This document shows, in pieces, positions 7,288 to 16,189 of a stretch of DNA of 64,000 nucleotides. Below the pieces are notes generated by a model that saw nothing but the letters and a program-made list of their open reading frames with translations, had not been told where the DNA came from and did no database searches. The translations under genes were made by a program, and so were the position numbers. The DNA is taken from positions 124,001 through 188,000 of the forward strand of contig NZ_PVZV01000002.1 in the NCBI RefSeq assembly GCF_002995495.1, read 5' to 3'. Positions within the stretch are counted from its first letter, which is position 1. Each line of letters begins with the position of its first letter. Source of the DNA: Actinocorallia populi. Lineage in GTDB: Bacteria; Actinomycetota; Actinomycetes; Streptosporangiales; Streptosporangiaceae.

Positions 7288-7788
7288 TCAGAACAGGTCG
7301 GGGAGCTCCTGGGTGGCGTACCACATGAGTTCGTGGCCTTCGGCGCCGTCGACGGTGAACTGGGCGTCGAGGTCGCCCTGGTCGGCGGCGCCGAGGGCCT
7401 TGGCGGCGGCGAGGATGTCGGGGGCGGCCTCGGGGTCGTCGACGTGGGCGGAGACGATCTTCTTCAGGGGGACGGTGTCGCGCAGGCGGACCTGGGCGCG
7501 GTCGGCCTCGCCGAGGTTCTCGTAGCCGCCCTCGTAGGCGACGGAGCCGTCGGGGACCTCGGCGGCCAGGACGACGCGGCGGGGCGGGGCGTCGGGGGCG
7601 CCGGCCAGCAGGCGGAGGCCGGCGCGGGCGGCCGCCAGCATGGCGGCGTACTCCAGCTCCTCGGTGTCGCCGTCGGCGTACCACTCGCGCAGGGCGGGGG
7701 TGACCGCGAAGGCGTGGTGGACGGTCAGCTCGCCGTCGGCCAGTGCCTGGGCCAGGAGCGGCAGCGTGGAGGGCAGGTAGACGCGCAT
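7288..7788 (-). CDS. DUF6912 family protein
   Basis: A 166-residue cytoplasmic protein that starts MRVYLPSTLPLLAQAL and ends in DAQFTVDGAEGHELMWYATQELPDLF. This matches a conserved actinobacterial family annotated DUF6912 (named from memory). It lacks membrane segments and recognisable catalytic motifs; its function is unknown. It ends 6 nt from the convergent membrane gene. The upstream gene on the same strand (HAD hydrolase) is separated by a strong hairpin, so it is probably transcribed separately. Confidence 0.7.
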   Translation of the reverse strand: MRVYLPSTLPLLAQALADGELTVHHAFAVTPALREWYADGDTEELEYAAMLAAARAGLRLLAGAPDAPPRRVVLAAEVPDGSVAYEGGYENLGEADRAQVRLRDTVPLKKIVSAHVDDPEAAPDILAAAKALGAADQGDLDAQFTVDGAEGHELMWYATQELPDLF

Positions 7789-7810
7789 TCACTCAGTGTG
7801 GCACGCCGGT

Positions 7811-7835
7811 CTCCCCGCCGGTGACCGGCGGGGAG
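7811..7835 (-). terminator. 11-bp perfect hairpin after the HAD gene
   Basis: CTCCCCGCCGG (7811-7821), loop TGA, CCGGCGGGGAG (7825-7835). It lies just beyond the HAD gene stop (7840) and before the next gene on the same strand (start 7788). There is no T-run; this is typical of actinobacterial terminators. Confidence 0.7.
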
Positions 7836-7839
7836 CGCG

Positions 7840-8481
7840 TCACAACTCGACTTGCAGGAGGTCGGAGAGGGCGGCGCGGGTCTTGGCGGGGTCGGTGTGG
7901 TGCAGGCCGACCATGCCGAGGCTCTCGGCCGCCTCGATGTTCTGCTCGATGTCGTCGATGAACACGCACTGGGCGGCGGCCAGGCCGAGGGCCTCCAGCG
8001 CGTGGTGGAAGATCTCCGGCGACGGCTTGCGCATGCGCACCTCGCCGGAGATGACGATGGCGTCGAACAGGTCGGTCCAGCGCTCCCGCGGGTAGGTGTT
8101 GCCCCAGGAGTTGGACAGCAGGGCCGTGCGGAACCCCCGGGTGCGGCAGGCCTGGATGGCGTCGTACATCGAGTCGACGGGGGCGAACTCGGCGAACATG
8201 CGGTCCAGGAGCCCGTCGGGGGAGACGGGGGAGCCGTCGATGAGGCGGAGCTCGGCGGCCAGGAGCCGTTCGAACTCCGCGGGCTCCAGCGAGCCGTCCT
8301 CGAGCCGGTGGATGAGGTTCTCGGTGGCGCCGCCCGCGTAGGCGGCGGTGAACCAGGAGCGCATGGTCTCCCGGTAGGTGGAGGCGTCGATGCGTTCGAG
8401 CGCCACCCACTTGCGGGTCGCTTCGGCGAGGGGCTCGGTCAGCACCCCGCCCCAGTCGGTGATCACGCCGCGGAGGGTCAT
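7840..8481 (-). CDS. HAD-superfamily hydrolase (epoxide-hydrolase-N/phosphatase type)
   Basis: A 213-residue HAD subfamily IA-like enzyme. Motif I is VITDWGGVLT, with nucleophile Asp near residue 9 and Gly in place of the usual second Asp, as in sEH-N-terminal/'phosphonatase-like' members. Motif II is ALLSNSWG; motif III is RKPSPEIF, with Lys near 150; motif IV is CVFIDDIEQN. It probably hydrolyses a small phosphorylated metabolite. It is divergent from the ACAD at 8545, with a 63-bp shared promoter region. Confidence 0.85.
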   Translation of the reverse strand: MTLRGVITDWGGVLTEPLAEATRKWVALERIDASTYRETMRSWFTAAYAGGATENLIHRLEDGSLEPAEFERLLAAELRLIDGSPVSPDGLLDRMFAEFAPVDSMYDAIQACRTRGFRTALLSNSWGNTYPRERWTDLFDAIVISGEVRMRKPSPEIFHHALEALGLAAAQCVFIDDIEQNIEAAESLGMVGLHHTDPAKTRAALSDLLQVEL

Positions 8482-8544
8482 GCCCGCATCGTACGGGCAG
8501 CCCTTGTAAGTGAGTCCTGACGGGGGTCTGCGACACTGTGGGCC

Positions 8545-9741
8545 ATGGACTTCGAACTCAGCCCGAAGGCGCGCGACCACCTGGCCAACCTGCAGGAGTT
8601 CATGGACTCCCACGTGTATCCGGCCGAGAAGACCTACCACGAGTGGCGGTCGGTCAACGACCCGCACAAGCTGCCGCCGGTCGTCGAGGAACTCAAGGTG
8701 GAGGCGCGCAAGCGGGGGCTGTGGAACCTCTTCCTGCCCGACCTCGGCGGGCTGAGCAACGTGGAGTACGCCACGCTGGCCGAGCTCACCGGCCGCAGTC
8801 CCGACATCGCCCCCGAGGCGCTCAACTGCCAGGCTCCCGACACCGGGAACATGGAAGTCCTGCACATGTTCGGCACCGAGGAGCAGAAGCGGACCTGGCT
8901 GCAGCCGCTGCTCGACGGCGAGATCCGCTCGGCGTTCGCGATGACCGAGCCGGACGTGGCCTCCTCCGACGCCACCAACATCACCACCAGCATCGTCCGC
9001 GAGGGTGACGAGTACGTCATCAACGGGCGCAAGTGGTGGATCACCGGCGCCGCCGACGAGCGCTGCAAGATCTTCATCGTCATGGGCAAGACGGACCCGG
9101 ACGCCCCCAAGCACCGCCAGCAGTCGCAGATCCTGGTGCCCCGGGACACCCCGGGCTTCACCGTCGTGCGGGACCTGCCGGTCTTCGGCCGCCACGACCA
9201 GCACGGCCACTGCGAACTGCGGTTCGAGGACGTCCGAGTACCGGTGGGCAACCTCATCGCCGAAGAGGGCGACGGGTTCGCGATCTCCCAGGCCCGGCTG
9301 GGGCCCGGCCGGATCCACCACGCGATGCGGGCGATCGGCATGGCGGAGCGCGCGCTGGAGCTGATGTGCAGGCGGGCCGCCGAGCGCGTGGCGTTCGGCA
9401 GGCCCCTGGCCTCCCAGGGTGTGGTGCAGCAGCAGATCGCCGAGTCGCGCATGGCGATCGAGCAGGCCCGGCTGCTCACCCTCAAGACCGCGTGGCTGAT
9501 CGACAGGCACGGCGCCAAGGGGGCCCGGACGGAGATCGCGGCGATCAAGGTGATCGCGCCGCGGGTGGCGTTCGAGGTGCTGGACAGGGCGATCCAGGTT
9601 CACGGCGGTGCGGGCGTCAGCGACGACACCCCGCTCGCCGCCATGTACACCTGGGCCAGGGCGATGCGGATCTTCGACGGTCCGGACGAGGTGCACGTGC
9701 GCACCGTGGCGCGTCAGGAGCTGAGGCCGTACCTCTCCTGA
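8545..9741 (+). CDS. acyl-CoA dehydrogenase family protein
   Basis: A 398-residue ACAD. It contains AMTEPDVASSDATN (residues about 133-146, substrate/FAD loop), INGRKWWITGA, ERVAFGRPLASQGVVQQQIAESR and HGGAGVSDDTPLA. These place it in the FadE/ACAD10-11-like group acting on branched or long acyl-CoAs. The start lies 13 nt after a GGGGGT stretch; no strong SD is seen. Its last 28 bp overlap the convergent murQ gene. It is about 48% similar by eye in motifs to the ACAD at 1343-2668 but lacks the shared TetR operator. Confidence 0.92.
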   Translation: MDFELSPKARDHLANLQEFMDSHVYPAEKTYHEWRSVNDPHKLPPVVEELKVEARKRGLWNLFLPDLGGLSNVEYATLAELTGRSPDIAPEALNCQAPDTGNMEVLHMFGTEEQKRTWLQPLLDGEIRSAFAMTEPDVASSDATNITTSIVREGDEYVINGRKWWITGAADERCKIFIVMGKTDPDAPKHRQQSQILVPRDTPGFTVVRDLPVFGRHDQHGHCELRFEDVRVPVGNLIAEEGDGFAISQARLGPGRIHHAMRAIGMAERALELMCRRAAERVAFGRPLASQGVVQQQIAESRMAIEQARLLTLKTAWLIDRHGAKGARTEIAAIKVIAPRVAFEVLDRAIQVHGGAGVSDDTPLAAMYTWARAMRIFDGPDEVHVRTVARQELRPYLS

Positions 9742-10643
9742 GCGCCCTCGAGCAGCAGGAGCGCCTCGCGCACCGCGCCGCCCGCCTCCTCGAGGGCGGC
9801 GGCGGCGCGGGCCGGGGTCGTGTCGGCGAGCAGGGTGATCAGCGCGACCCTGGTGTCGCCCCCCGCCTCGGCCAGGGCGTGCTCGCAGGTGCGGGCGTCG
9901 AGGCCGGTGGCCTCCACCAGGATGCGGATCAGCCGGCGGCGCAGCTTGGAGTTGAGCGCGTTCACGCTGACCATGAGGTTGGAGTAGGTGCGGCCGAGCC
10001 GGATCATCACGGTCGTGGAGAAGGCGTTGAGCACCATCTTGGTGGCGGTGCCGGCCTTCATCCGGGTGGAGCCGCTGATCACCTCGGGCCCGGTGGCCAG
10101 CCCGACGTGCACGTCCACCTCGCGGCCGAACCACGACGACGGGTTGGCCGAGATCAGGCCGGTGGCGGCGCCGACCGACGCGGCGTGCCGCAGCGCGCCC
10201 ACCACGTAGGGGGTGGTGCCGCTGGCGGCGATGCCGATGACGAGGTCCCCCGCGCGTACGCCCGCCGCGTCGCGCGCGCCCAGCGAGACGTCGTCCTCGA
10301 CGCCCTCCACCGCGTTCGACAACGCCTCGGAGCCGCCCGCGTGGTGGGCGACGACCCACTCCGGCGGCGTCCCGTAGGTGGGCGGGAGCTCGGCGGCGTC
10401 GATGAAGCCGAGCCTGCCGGACGTCCCGGCCCCGAAGTAGTGCACGCGCCTTCCCCTGCGCAGCGCCTCGACGGCGAGGTCGGCGAGCTCGGCCACCTGC
10501 GGCAGCACCTCGGCGACCGCCCGGGGGGCGCGCTCGTCCTCGGTGTTGATGCGCTGCAGGACCTCGAGGGTGGACAGGGTGTCGACGTCGAGCGTGCGCG
10601 GGTTGCGCTGCTCCGTGGGCAGATCGATGGGCAGCTCGCTCAT
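9714..10643 (-). CDS. murQ: N-acetylmuramic acid 6-phosphate etherase
   Basis: A 309-residue SIS-domain enzyme that cleaves the lactyl ether of MurNAc-6-P to give GlcNAc-6-P and lactate. Diagnostic segments are YFGAGTSGRLGFIDAAELPPTYG (catalytic Glu in DAAELPPT), IGIAASGTTPYVVGAL, GPEVISGSTRMKAGTATKMVLN, and the C-terminal three-helix ALAEAGGDTRVALI. Its length is normal. The start overlaps the stop of the upstream RpiR gene by 4 nt, so the two form an operon. It acts in cytoplasmic peptidoglycan recycling with the kinase at 11630 and NagZ at 12779. Confidence 0.95.
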   Translation of the reverse strand: MSELPIDLPTEQRNPRTLDVDTLSTLEVLQRINTEDERAPRAVAEVLPQVAELADLAVEALRRGRRVHYFGAGTSGRLGFIDAAELPPTYGTPPEWVVAHHAGGSEALSNAVEGVEDDVSLGARDAAGVRAGDLVIGIAASGTTPYVVGALRHAASVGAATGLISANPSSWFGREVDVHVGLATGPEVISGSTRMKAGTATKMVLNAFSTTVMIRLGRTYSNLMVSVNALNSKLRRRLIRILVEATGLDARTCEHALAEAGGDTRVALITLLADTTPARAAAALEEAGGAVREALLLLEGAQERYGLSS

Positions 10644-11563
10644 CGCCTCTTCCTCTCTGGCCGGACACTGCGGCCGTGCACTGCGGTGTAGGTGGCCTCC
10701 AGGGCCTCTCTGGTGGGCTCGTAGGTCTTGCGCGCGACCCCGACGAAGACGCAGTCGATGACGGTGAGCTGGGCGAGCCTGCTGGCGGTCGCGCCGGATC
10801 GGAAGGTCGTCTCGCGGGCCGCGGTGGTCAGGACGAGGTCGGCCATCTCCGCGATGGGCGACCTGGGGAAGTTGGTGAGGGCGACGGTGGTGGCGCCCCT
10901 GCCCGCGGCGACCGCGAGCGCGTCGAGCGTTTCGACGGTCGTCCCGCTGTGCGAAATGCCGACTGCTACGTCACCCGGCTGGAGAACCGCCGCACTCGTC
11001 AGCATGATGTGGGCGTCGGACCACGCATAGGAAGTGTGTCCGATGCGGTGCAGCTTCTGCTGGAAGTCCAGCGCGACGAACGCACTGGCGCCCACTCCAT
11101 AGACGTCGATGCGACGGGCGGCCACGACCATGTCGATCACCCGTTCCAGTGTCTTCAGGTCCAGTTGCGCCGCGGTCTCCTCCACCGCTCGGGCGTCGGC
11201 GAAGGTGACCTTCTCAACAACATCCTCAAGTGTGTCATCGGGACCGATGTCACTGCCCACCACCCTGCCCCCGGAGGCGGTCTGCGCGCGCCCCGCCTCG
11301 GTGGCGAGCGTCAGCCGCAGTTCCGGATACCCGGTGAAGCCGATCGCGCGGCAGAACCGGATGACGGTCGTCTCCGAGGTCCCGCACGCCTGGGCGAGCT
11401 CCGTGATGGTGGAGGCCGCGACCCCCTCCGGGTCGTCCACCACGCGCTGGGCCACGCGCCGCTCGGCCGGTGGGAGGGAGGGCAGCAGTGACCGGACCCG
11501 GACCACCGTGCTCAGTGGAGGTGCTGCGTGTCCCGCCGTGTCTTGACCTTCGGGTTTCCTCAT
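10640..11563 (-). CDS. MurR/RpiR family transcriptional regulator
   Basis: A 307-residue protein: N-terminal RpiR helix-turn-helix (ASTITELAQACGTSETTVIRFCRAIGFTGYPELR, about 50-83) and a C-terminal SIS sugar-phosphate-binding domain (RIDVYGVGASAFVALDFQQKLHRIG; VGISHSGTTVETLDAL). It is co-transcribed with murQ, so MurNAc-6-P or GlcNAc-6-P is the likely effector. Its ATG lies 2 bp from a perfect palindrome (11566-11578), the probable operator; the divergent kinase gene shares the intergenic region. No clear SD. Confidence 0.92.
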   Translation of the reverse strand: MRKPEGQDTAGHAAPPLSTVVRVRSLLPSLPPAERRVAQRVVDDPEGVAASTITELAQACGTSETTVIRFCRAIGFTGYPELRLTLATEAGRAQTASGGRVVGSDIGPDDTLEDVVEKVTFADARAVEETAAQLDLKTLERVIDMVVAARRIDVYGVGASAFVALDFQQKLHRIGHTSYAWSDAHIMLTSAAVLQPGDVAVGISHSGTTVETLDALAVAAGRGATTVALTNFPRSPIAEMADLVLTTAARETTFRSGATASRLAQLTVIDCVFVGVARKTYEPTREALEATYTAVHGRSVRPERKRR

Positions 11564-11565
11564 GG

Positions 11566-11614
11566 AAGAAAGTTTCTTACAAGGGGTTTGTCGCGTCAAC
11601 GTCAAAGTTTCTAC
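11566..11614. promoter_or_regulatory. RpiR operator candidates between murR-like and kinase genes
   Basis: AAGAAAGTTTCTT (11566-11578) is a perfect 13-bp palindrome. A second, weaker copy, CAAAGTTTCTAC (11603-11614), has its centre 35 bp away. Both share AAAGTTTCT, and GAAA-N-TTTC is typical of RpiR-family sites. They fill the divergent promoter region of the murQ operon and the kinase gene. Confidence 0.6.
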
Positions 11615-11629
11615 GGACGTGACCTGACC

Positions 11630-12655
11630 TTGGATTCGGTCGCCCCCAACGACGCCCACGACCGCTACGTCATCGGTGTCGACGCCGGAGGCACCCATAC
11701 CCGGTGCGCGCTGGCCACACTCGACGGAACGGTCGTCGGCACGGGCAGCGGGCCGGGCGCCAACCCCAACTCCGGCGGCGACCCGGAGAGCGCCCTGTAC
11801 ACCGCGCTGAGCGAGGCCACCGAGGGAGTAGACCGTTCCAGGGTGGCGGGCGGCGTCTTCGGCATCGCGGGCGCGGGCGCCGCCGGGCGCCCGCTCCTGC
11901 TGTCGGCCTCGCGCAAGGCGTGGGGGGAGCTCGGCATGCGGGGGGAGCCGGAGGTCTTCACCGACATCGCCATCAACTTCGCCTCGGGGACGGCGGCCTC
12001 CTGCGGGATCGTGGTCTTCGCCGGCACCGGGGCGGGCGCGGCGGTCATCAGCGACGGCGAGATCCTGCGCCGCGCCGACGGCTACGGCTACCTGCTGGGC
12101 GACGAGGGCTCGGCCGTCTGGATCGGCAGGCGCGGCGCCAAGGCCGCGCTGTCGGCCATGGACGGCAGGGGCGCGCCCACCGTGCTGGCCGAGACGATCC
12201 CGCGGGCCCTGCTGGGCTCGGAGGTGCTGGCCGACCTCATGCCGCGCCGGCTGGCGATGGCCGGGCGGGGCCGGCCCGCCGGACCGGCCCGGCCGTACTC
12301 GCCGCTGCTCTCCCAGGCGATCGTCAAGGAGGTGTACGGGCGCCCGCCCGCGGCGATCGGCCGGCTCGGGCCGGTGGTCAGCGAGGCCGCCGAGGCCGGG
12401 GACGAGGTGGCCCTGAAGATCGTGGAGGAGGCGGCGGACTGGCTGCTGATGGACGTCGACGCCGTGCGGCCCTCGCTGCCGGAGGCGGACGCGCCGGCGG
12501 CGCCCGTGGTCATGGCCGGTTCGGTGCTGAGCCGGGGACCGGTCGCCCGGCTGGTCGGCGAGGGGCTGCGGGAGCGGTTCGGCATCGAGCCGCACCGGGC
12601 GGGCGACGGCGCCGCCGGGGCGGCCCGGATGGCCATCCGCAGGCTGGCGGTCTGA
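11630..12655 (+). CDS. BadF/BadG-family N-acetylglucosamine/N-acetylmuramate kinase
   Basis: About 341 residues of the ASKHA fold: phosphate-1 motif VIGVDAGGTHTRCALA, phosphate-2 motif IVVFAGTGAGAAV, LGDEGSAVWIGRRG, and adenosine motif VVMAGSVLSRGPVARL. NagK/MurK members phosphorylate GlcNAc and/or MurNAc at O6. Divergence from an RpiR-murQ operon and proximity to nagZ favour an amino-sugar kinase feeding MurQ; specificity cannot be read from sequence. The TTG at 11630 is chosen because the operators at 11566-11614 lie immediately upstream; a GTG at 11528 would put the operators inside the gene. Confidence 0.85.
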   Translation: MDSVAPNDAHDRYVIGVDAGGTHTRCALATLDGTVVGTGSGPGANPNSGGDPESALYTALSEATEGVDRSRVAGGVFGIAGAGAAGRPLLLSASRKAWGELGMRGEPEVFTDIAINFASGTAASCGIVVFAGTGAGAAVISDGEILRRADGYGYLLGDEGSAVWIGRRGAKAALSAMDGRGAPTVLAETIPRALLGSEVLADLMPRRLAMAGRGRPAGPARPYSPLLSQAIVKEVYGRPPAAIGRLGPVVSEAAEAGDEVALKIVEEAADWLLMDVDAVRPSLPEADAPAAPVVMAGSVLSRGPVARLVGEGLRERFGIEPHRAGDGAAGAARMAIRRLAV

Positions 12656-12778
12656 TCCGGGGGCGCGGCCGGGCGGCCGCCGGTCGCCCGGCAGCGGGCC
12701 TTGATCAGGGAAAGGGCGGGTCGGTTCGGCGTGTGAGGAGGGCGGGGCGGGTGCGGGGTGGCGCTACCCTCGCCGCTT

Positions 12779-14422
12779 ATGGGGGTACGAATCATCGCGC
12801 TGGTCCTGGGCGGAGTCATGCTGGCCGGATGCTCCTCCGGGGGAGGCGAGAGCGAACGGGCGGCCGCGCCCGCCGCTCCGGGGACGCCGGAGAGCACCGC
12901 GCAGGAGGGGACGCAGCAGACGGGAGCGCTCGCCGCGGAACTGCTGCAGGGCATGAGCGTGCGGGAGAAGGTCGGCCAGCTCTTCATGCCGACGGTGCGC
13001 GACGCCGTCGACGGCAAGAGGATCGCCAAGAAGTACAGGGTGGGCGGCTTCATCTACTTCCCGGGGAACCTGAGCAGCCCGCAGGAGACCGCGAAGCTGT
13101 CGAACGCCCTGCAGGCGTCCTCCCGGGTGCCGCTGCTGCTGGGCGTGGACGAGGAGACGGGCCTGGTCACCCGCGCGAAGTTCGCCACGGACTTCCCCGG
13201 CGCGATGGCGCTGGCGGCGACCGGTGACGCCGCTCTGGCCCGCGCGGCGGCCGCGGCGACCGGCGCGGAACTGCGCGCGGCCGGCGTCAACCTGAACTTC
13301 GCGCCCGTCGCCGACGTGAACGTCAACCCGGACAACCCGGTGATCGGGGTGCGCTCGTTCGGCGCGGACCCGGCGCTGGCCGGGCGGATGGTCACCGCCT
13401 CGGTCGAGGGCTACCGCGCCGCGGGGGTCGCGGCGGTGGCCAAGCACTTCCCCGGGCACGGGGACACGAACGTCGACAGCCACACCGGCCTGCCGGTGAT
13501 CAAGAGCTCCCGGCAGAAGTGGGAGGAGGTGCACGCCCCGCCGTTCCAGGCGGCGATCACCGCCGGGGTCGACGCGATCATGACCGGGCACCTGGTCGTC
13601 CCGGCCCTGGACTCCTCGCGCAAGCCCGCCACCATGTCCGAGCAGGTGCTCACCGGGCTGCTGCGCGGGCGGCTCGGCTTCCAGGGCGTGATCGTCACCG
13701 ACTCGCTGAGCATGGCCGGCGCGAAGGTGCCCGGCGGCGCTCCGGAGGCCGCGGTGCGGGCGGTCCTGGCCGGGGCGGACCTGCTGCTCATGCCGCCGGA
13801 CCTGGCCGCCGCGCACGCCAAGGTGCTCAAGGCGGTCGAGAGCGGCCGGATCCCGGCGGCCAGGCTCGACGACGCCGTCACCCGGATCCTGCGGCTCAAG
13901 GAGAACCGCGGCCTGTTCACCGACGACGGAGCCGACCCCGCGACCGCCGCCCAGGCGGTGAGCGCCGCGAACCGGCAGACCGCGCAGCAGGTGGCGACGA
14001 ACGCCGTGACGGTGGTGGGCAACCGTGACGCGGCCCTGCCGCTGAAGGGCCCGGTCCACGTCGAGGGGCCGGAGCGGGAGAGGGTCGCCGCGGCCCTGCG
14101 CAAGGAGGGCGTGCGGACCTCCGGGGAGCAGGCGGCCAAGACCCGCGTCGTCGTCGTGACGTCGGCGGGCTCGGCCACCCGGGACCGGCTGAAGGACCTG
14201 GCGTCGGGGAACCGCAAGGTCGTCTACGTCGCGATCGCCAGCCCGTACGCGCTGCGGTACGGCGGGCCCGCGCACGCCTCGGTGGCCACCTACTCCGGCA
14301 GCGCGGCCTCGCTGCGCGGGCTGGCCCGGGTGCTGACGGGCAGGACCCCGCCGAAGGGGCGGCTGCCGGTCTCCCTGCCGGACGGCGCCCCGCTGGGGAG
14401 CGGCGTGACCGACCCCCTGTGA
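12779..14422 (+). CDS. nagZ: lipoprotein beta-N-acetylhexosaminidase, GH3 (NagZ-like)
   Basis: A 547-residue secreted lipoprotein: signal peptide with lipobox LAGC (Cys18), linker, then a GH3 barrel. The NagZ signature KHFPGHGDTNVDSH is at 222-235 (catalytic dyad Asp/His) and the nucleophile is Asp308 in VIVTDSLSM; a C-terminal GH3_C-like domain follows. It removes GlcNAc from muropeptides outside the membrane, unlike the cytoplasmic enzyme of E. coli. A TACCCT box lies 8 nt before the ATG, so the mRNA is probably leaderless. Together with the kinase and MurQ it completes MurNAc recycling. Confidence 0.93.
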   Translation: MGVRIIALVLGGVMLAGCSSGGGESERAAAPAAPGTPESTAQEGTQQTGALAAELLQGMSVREKVGQLFMPTVRDAVDGKRIAKKYRVGGFIYFPGNLSSPQETAKLSNALQASSRVPLLLGVDEETGLVTRAKFATDFPGAMALAATGDAALARAAAAATGAELRAAGVNLNFAPVADVNVNPDNPVIGVRSFGADPALAGRMVTASVEGYRAAGVAAVAKHFPGHGDTNVDSHTGLPVIKSSRQKWEEVHAPPFQAAITAGVDAIMTGHLVVPALDSSRKPATMSEQVLTGLLRGRLGFQGVIVTDSLSMAGAKVPGGAPEAAVRAVLAGADLLLMPPDLAAAHAKVLKAVESGRIPAARLDDAVTRILRLKENRGLFTDDGADPATAAQAVSAANRQTAQQVATNAVTVVGNRDAALPLKGPVHVEGPERERVAAALRKEGVRTSGEQAAKTRVVVVTSAGSATRDRLKDLASGNRKVVYVAIASPYALRYGGPAHASVATYSGSAASLRGLARVLTGRTPPKGRLPVSLPDGAPLGSGVTDPL

Positions 14423-14476
14423 GGCGCCCGCCGTGAGGCGCCGGGCCCGCGACGGGGTTCGGGACGGGAGGCCGCG

Positions 14477-14504
14477 GGCACGACGACGGTGACGTCGTCG
14501 TGCC
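14477..14504 (+). terminator. 12-bp perfect hairpin between nagZ and pruA
   Basis: GGCACGACGACG (14477-14488), loop GTGA, CGTCGTCGTGCC (14493-14504). It ends 19 nt before the pruA ATG, and an outer CCGCGGG/CCCGCGG pairing (14472-14478, 14510-14516) reaches the pruA ribosome binding site (GGAGAAG). It is either the nagZ terminator or a leader structure controlling pruA translation. Confidence 0.6.
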
Positions 14505-14523
14505 GAGAGCCCGCGGAGAAGCC

Positions 14524-16149
14524 ATGGATGCGGTGGCCAGCGTTCCAGAGCCGGTGAACGAGCCGGTGAAGTCCTACGCCCCGGGCAGCCCGGAGCGGGT
14601 CCTGCTCGAAGAGAAGATCAAGGAGCTGGGCGGCGCCCGGCCGGACCTCACCATGACGGTCGGCGGCGTCGAGCGGCTCGGCGGCGGCGAGCCGATCGAC
14701 GTGGTGGAGCCGCACAACCACCGCCATGTGCTGGGCACGATGCGCAACGCCACGGCCGAGGACGTCGCCGACGCGATCCGGGCGGCGGGCGAGGCCGCCC
14801 CGGGCTGGCGGGCGCTGAGCTTCGAGGACAGGGCCGCGGTCTTCCTGCGGGCGGCCGAGCTGCTGGCCGGGCCCTGGCGCCAGGTGCTCAACGCCGCCAC
14901 CGTGCTCGGCCAGTCCAAGAGCCCCTTCCAGGCCGAGATCGACTCCGCCTGCGAGCTGATCGACTTCTGGCGGTTCAACGTCGCCTACGCCCGGCGGCTG
15001 CTGGCCGAGCAGCCCGCCTCCTCGCCGGGCGTCTGGAACCGGCTGGAGTACCGGCCGCTGGAGGGCTTCGTCCTGGCGATCACCCCGTTCAACTTCACCT
15101 CGATCGCCGGCAACCTGCCGACCGCGCCCGCGCTCCTGGGCAACACGGTGGTGTGGAAGCCCTCGCACACCCAGGGGTTCGCCGCGCACTTCATCATGCG
15201 GCTGCTGGAGGAGGCGGGGCTGCCCCCCGGCGTGGTCAACCTGGTCACCGGCGACCACCGGGCGGTCGCCGAGGTCGCGGTGCCCCACCCGGACCTGGCC
15301 GGCATCCACTTCACCGGCAGCACCGCCACCTTCCAGAAGTTGTGGTCGGCGGTCGGGACGGGCATCGCCGGATACCGCTCCTACCCCCGGCTGGTCGGCG
15401 AGACCGGCGGCAAGGACTTCGTGGTGGCCCACCCGTCGGCCGACCCGGAGGCGCTCGTCACCGCGCTGGTGCGCGGCGCGTTCGAGTACCAGGGCCAGAA
15501 GTGCTCGGCGGCGTCCCGCGCGTACGTGCCGCGCTCGCTGTGGAACCGGATGGGGGACGACCTCGCCCACGCCGCCGAGTCGCTGACGATGGGCGACGTG
15601 GCGCGGGACCCGTCGTTGTTCATGGGAGCGGTCATCGACGCCCGCGCCTTCGCCAAGCAGCGCGCCGCCCTGGACCGGATCGGGACGAACGGGATCGGGC
15701 TGGTCGCCGGCGGCACGGCGGACGACACCGACGGCTACTTCGTCCGGCCCACGGTCCTCACCTGCGACGACCCGTCCGACGAGCTGTTCACCAAGGAGTA
15801 CTTCGGCCCGGTCCTGGGCGTGCACGTCTACGACGACGGCCGGTACGCCGAGATGCTCGACCAGATGGAGTCGGCGTCCGCCTACGCGCTCACCGGCGCG
15901 GTCATGGCGCGGGACCGGGCGGCGATCGCGCACGCCGCCGAGAAGCTGCGCTTCGCCGCCGGGAACTTCTACATCAACGACAAGCCCACCGGCGCGGTCG
16001 TGGGGCAGCAGCCGTTCGGCGGGGCCAGGTCCAGCGGCACCAACGACAAGGCGGGCTCGATCTTCAACCTGATCCGCTGGGTCAACGCCCGCACCGTCAA
16101 GGAGACGTTCCTGCCGCCCGCCGGCCACCGCTACCCGCACCAGGGATGA
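14524..16149 (+). CDS. pruA: L-glutamate gamma-semialdehyde (1-pyrroline-5-carboxylate) dehydrogenase
   Basis: A 541-residue aldehyde dehydrogenase that oxidises P5C/glutamate semialdehyde to glutamate with NAD+. It shows ITPFNFTSIAGNLPTAPALLGNTVVWKPS (cofactor site), GIHFTGSTATF, VGETGGKDFVV (general-base Glu) and EYQGQKCSAASRAYVP (catalytic Cys), and QQPFGGARSSGTNDKAG, all as in the PutA/PruA subgroup. SD GGAGAAG precedes ATG 14524. A proline dehydrogenase gene is not in the window. The product feeds glutamate, the substrate of the large GDH at 19484. Confidence 0.93.
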   Translation: MDAVASVPEPVNEPVKSYAPGSPERVLLEEKIKELGGARPDLTMTVGGVERLGGGEPIDVVEPHNHRHVLGTMRNATAEDVADAIRAAGEAAPGWRALSFEDRAAVFLRAAELLAGPWRQVLNAATVLGQSKSPFQAEIDSACELIDFWRFNVAYARRLLAEQPASSPGVWNRLEYRPLEGFVLAITPFNFTSIAGNLPTAPALLGNTVVWKPSHTQGFAAHFIMRLLEEAGLPPGVVNLVTGDHRAVAEVAVPHPDLAGIHFTGSTATFQKLWSAVGTGIAGYRSYPRLVGETGGKDFVVAHPSADPEALVTALVRGAFEYQGQKCSAASRAYVPRSLWNRMGDDLAHAAESLTMGDVARDPSLFMGAVIDARAFAKQRAALDRIGTNGIGLVAGGTADDTDGYFVRPTVLTCDDPSDELFTKEYFGPVLGVHVYDDGRYAEMLDQMESASAYALTGAVMARDRAAIAHAAEKLRFAAGNFYINDKPTGAVVGQQPFGGARSSGTNDKAGSIFNLIRWVNARTVKETFLPPAGHRYPHQG

Positions 16150-16189
16150 CCGGCGGTCCGGAGATCTCGAGAAACGAAGCCGCTCGCCC

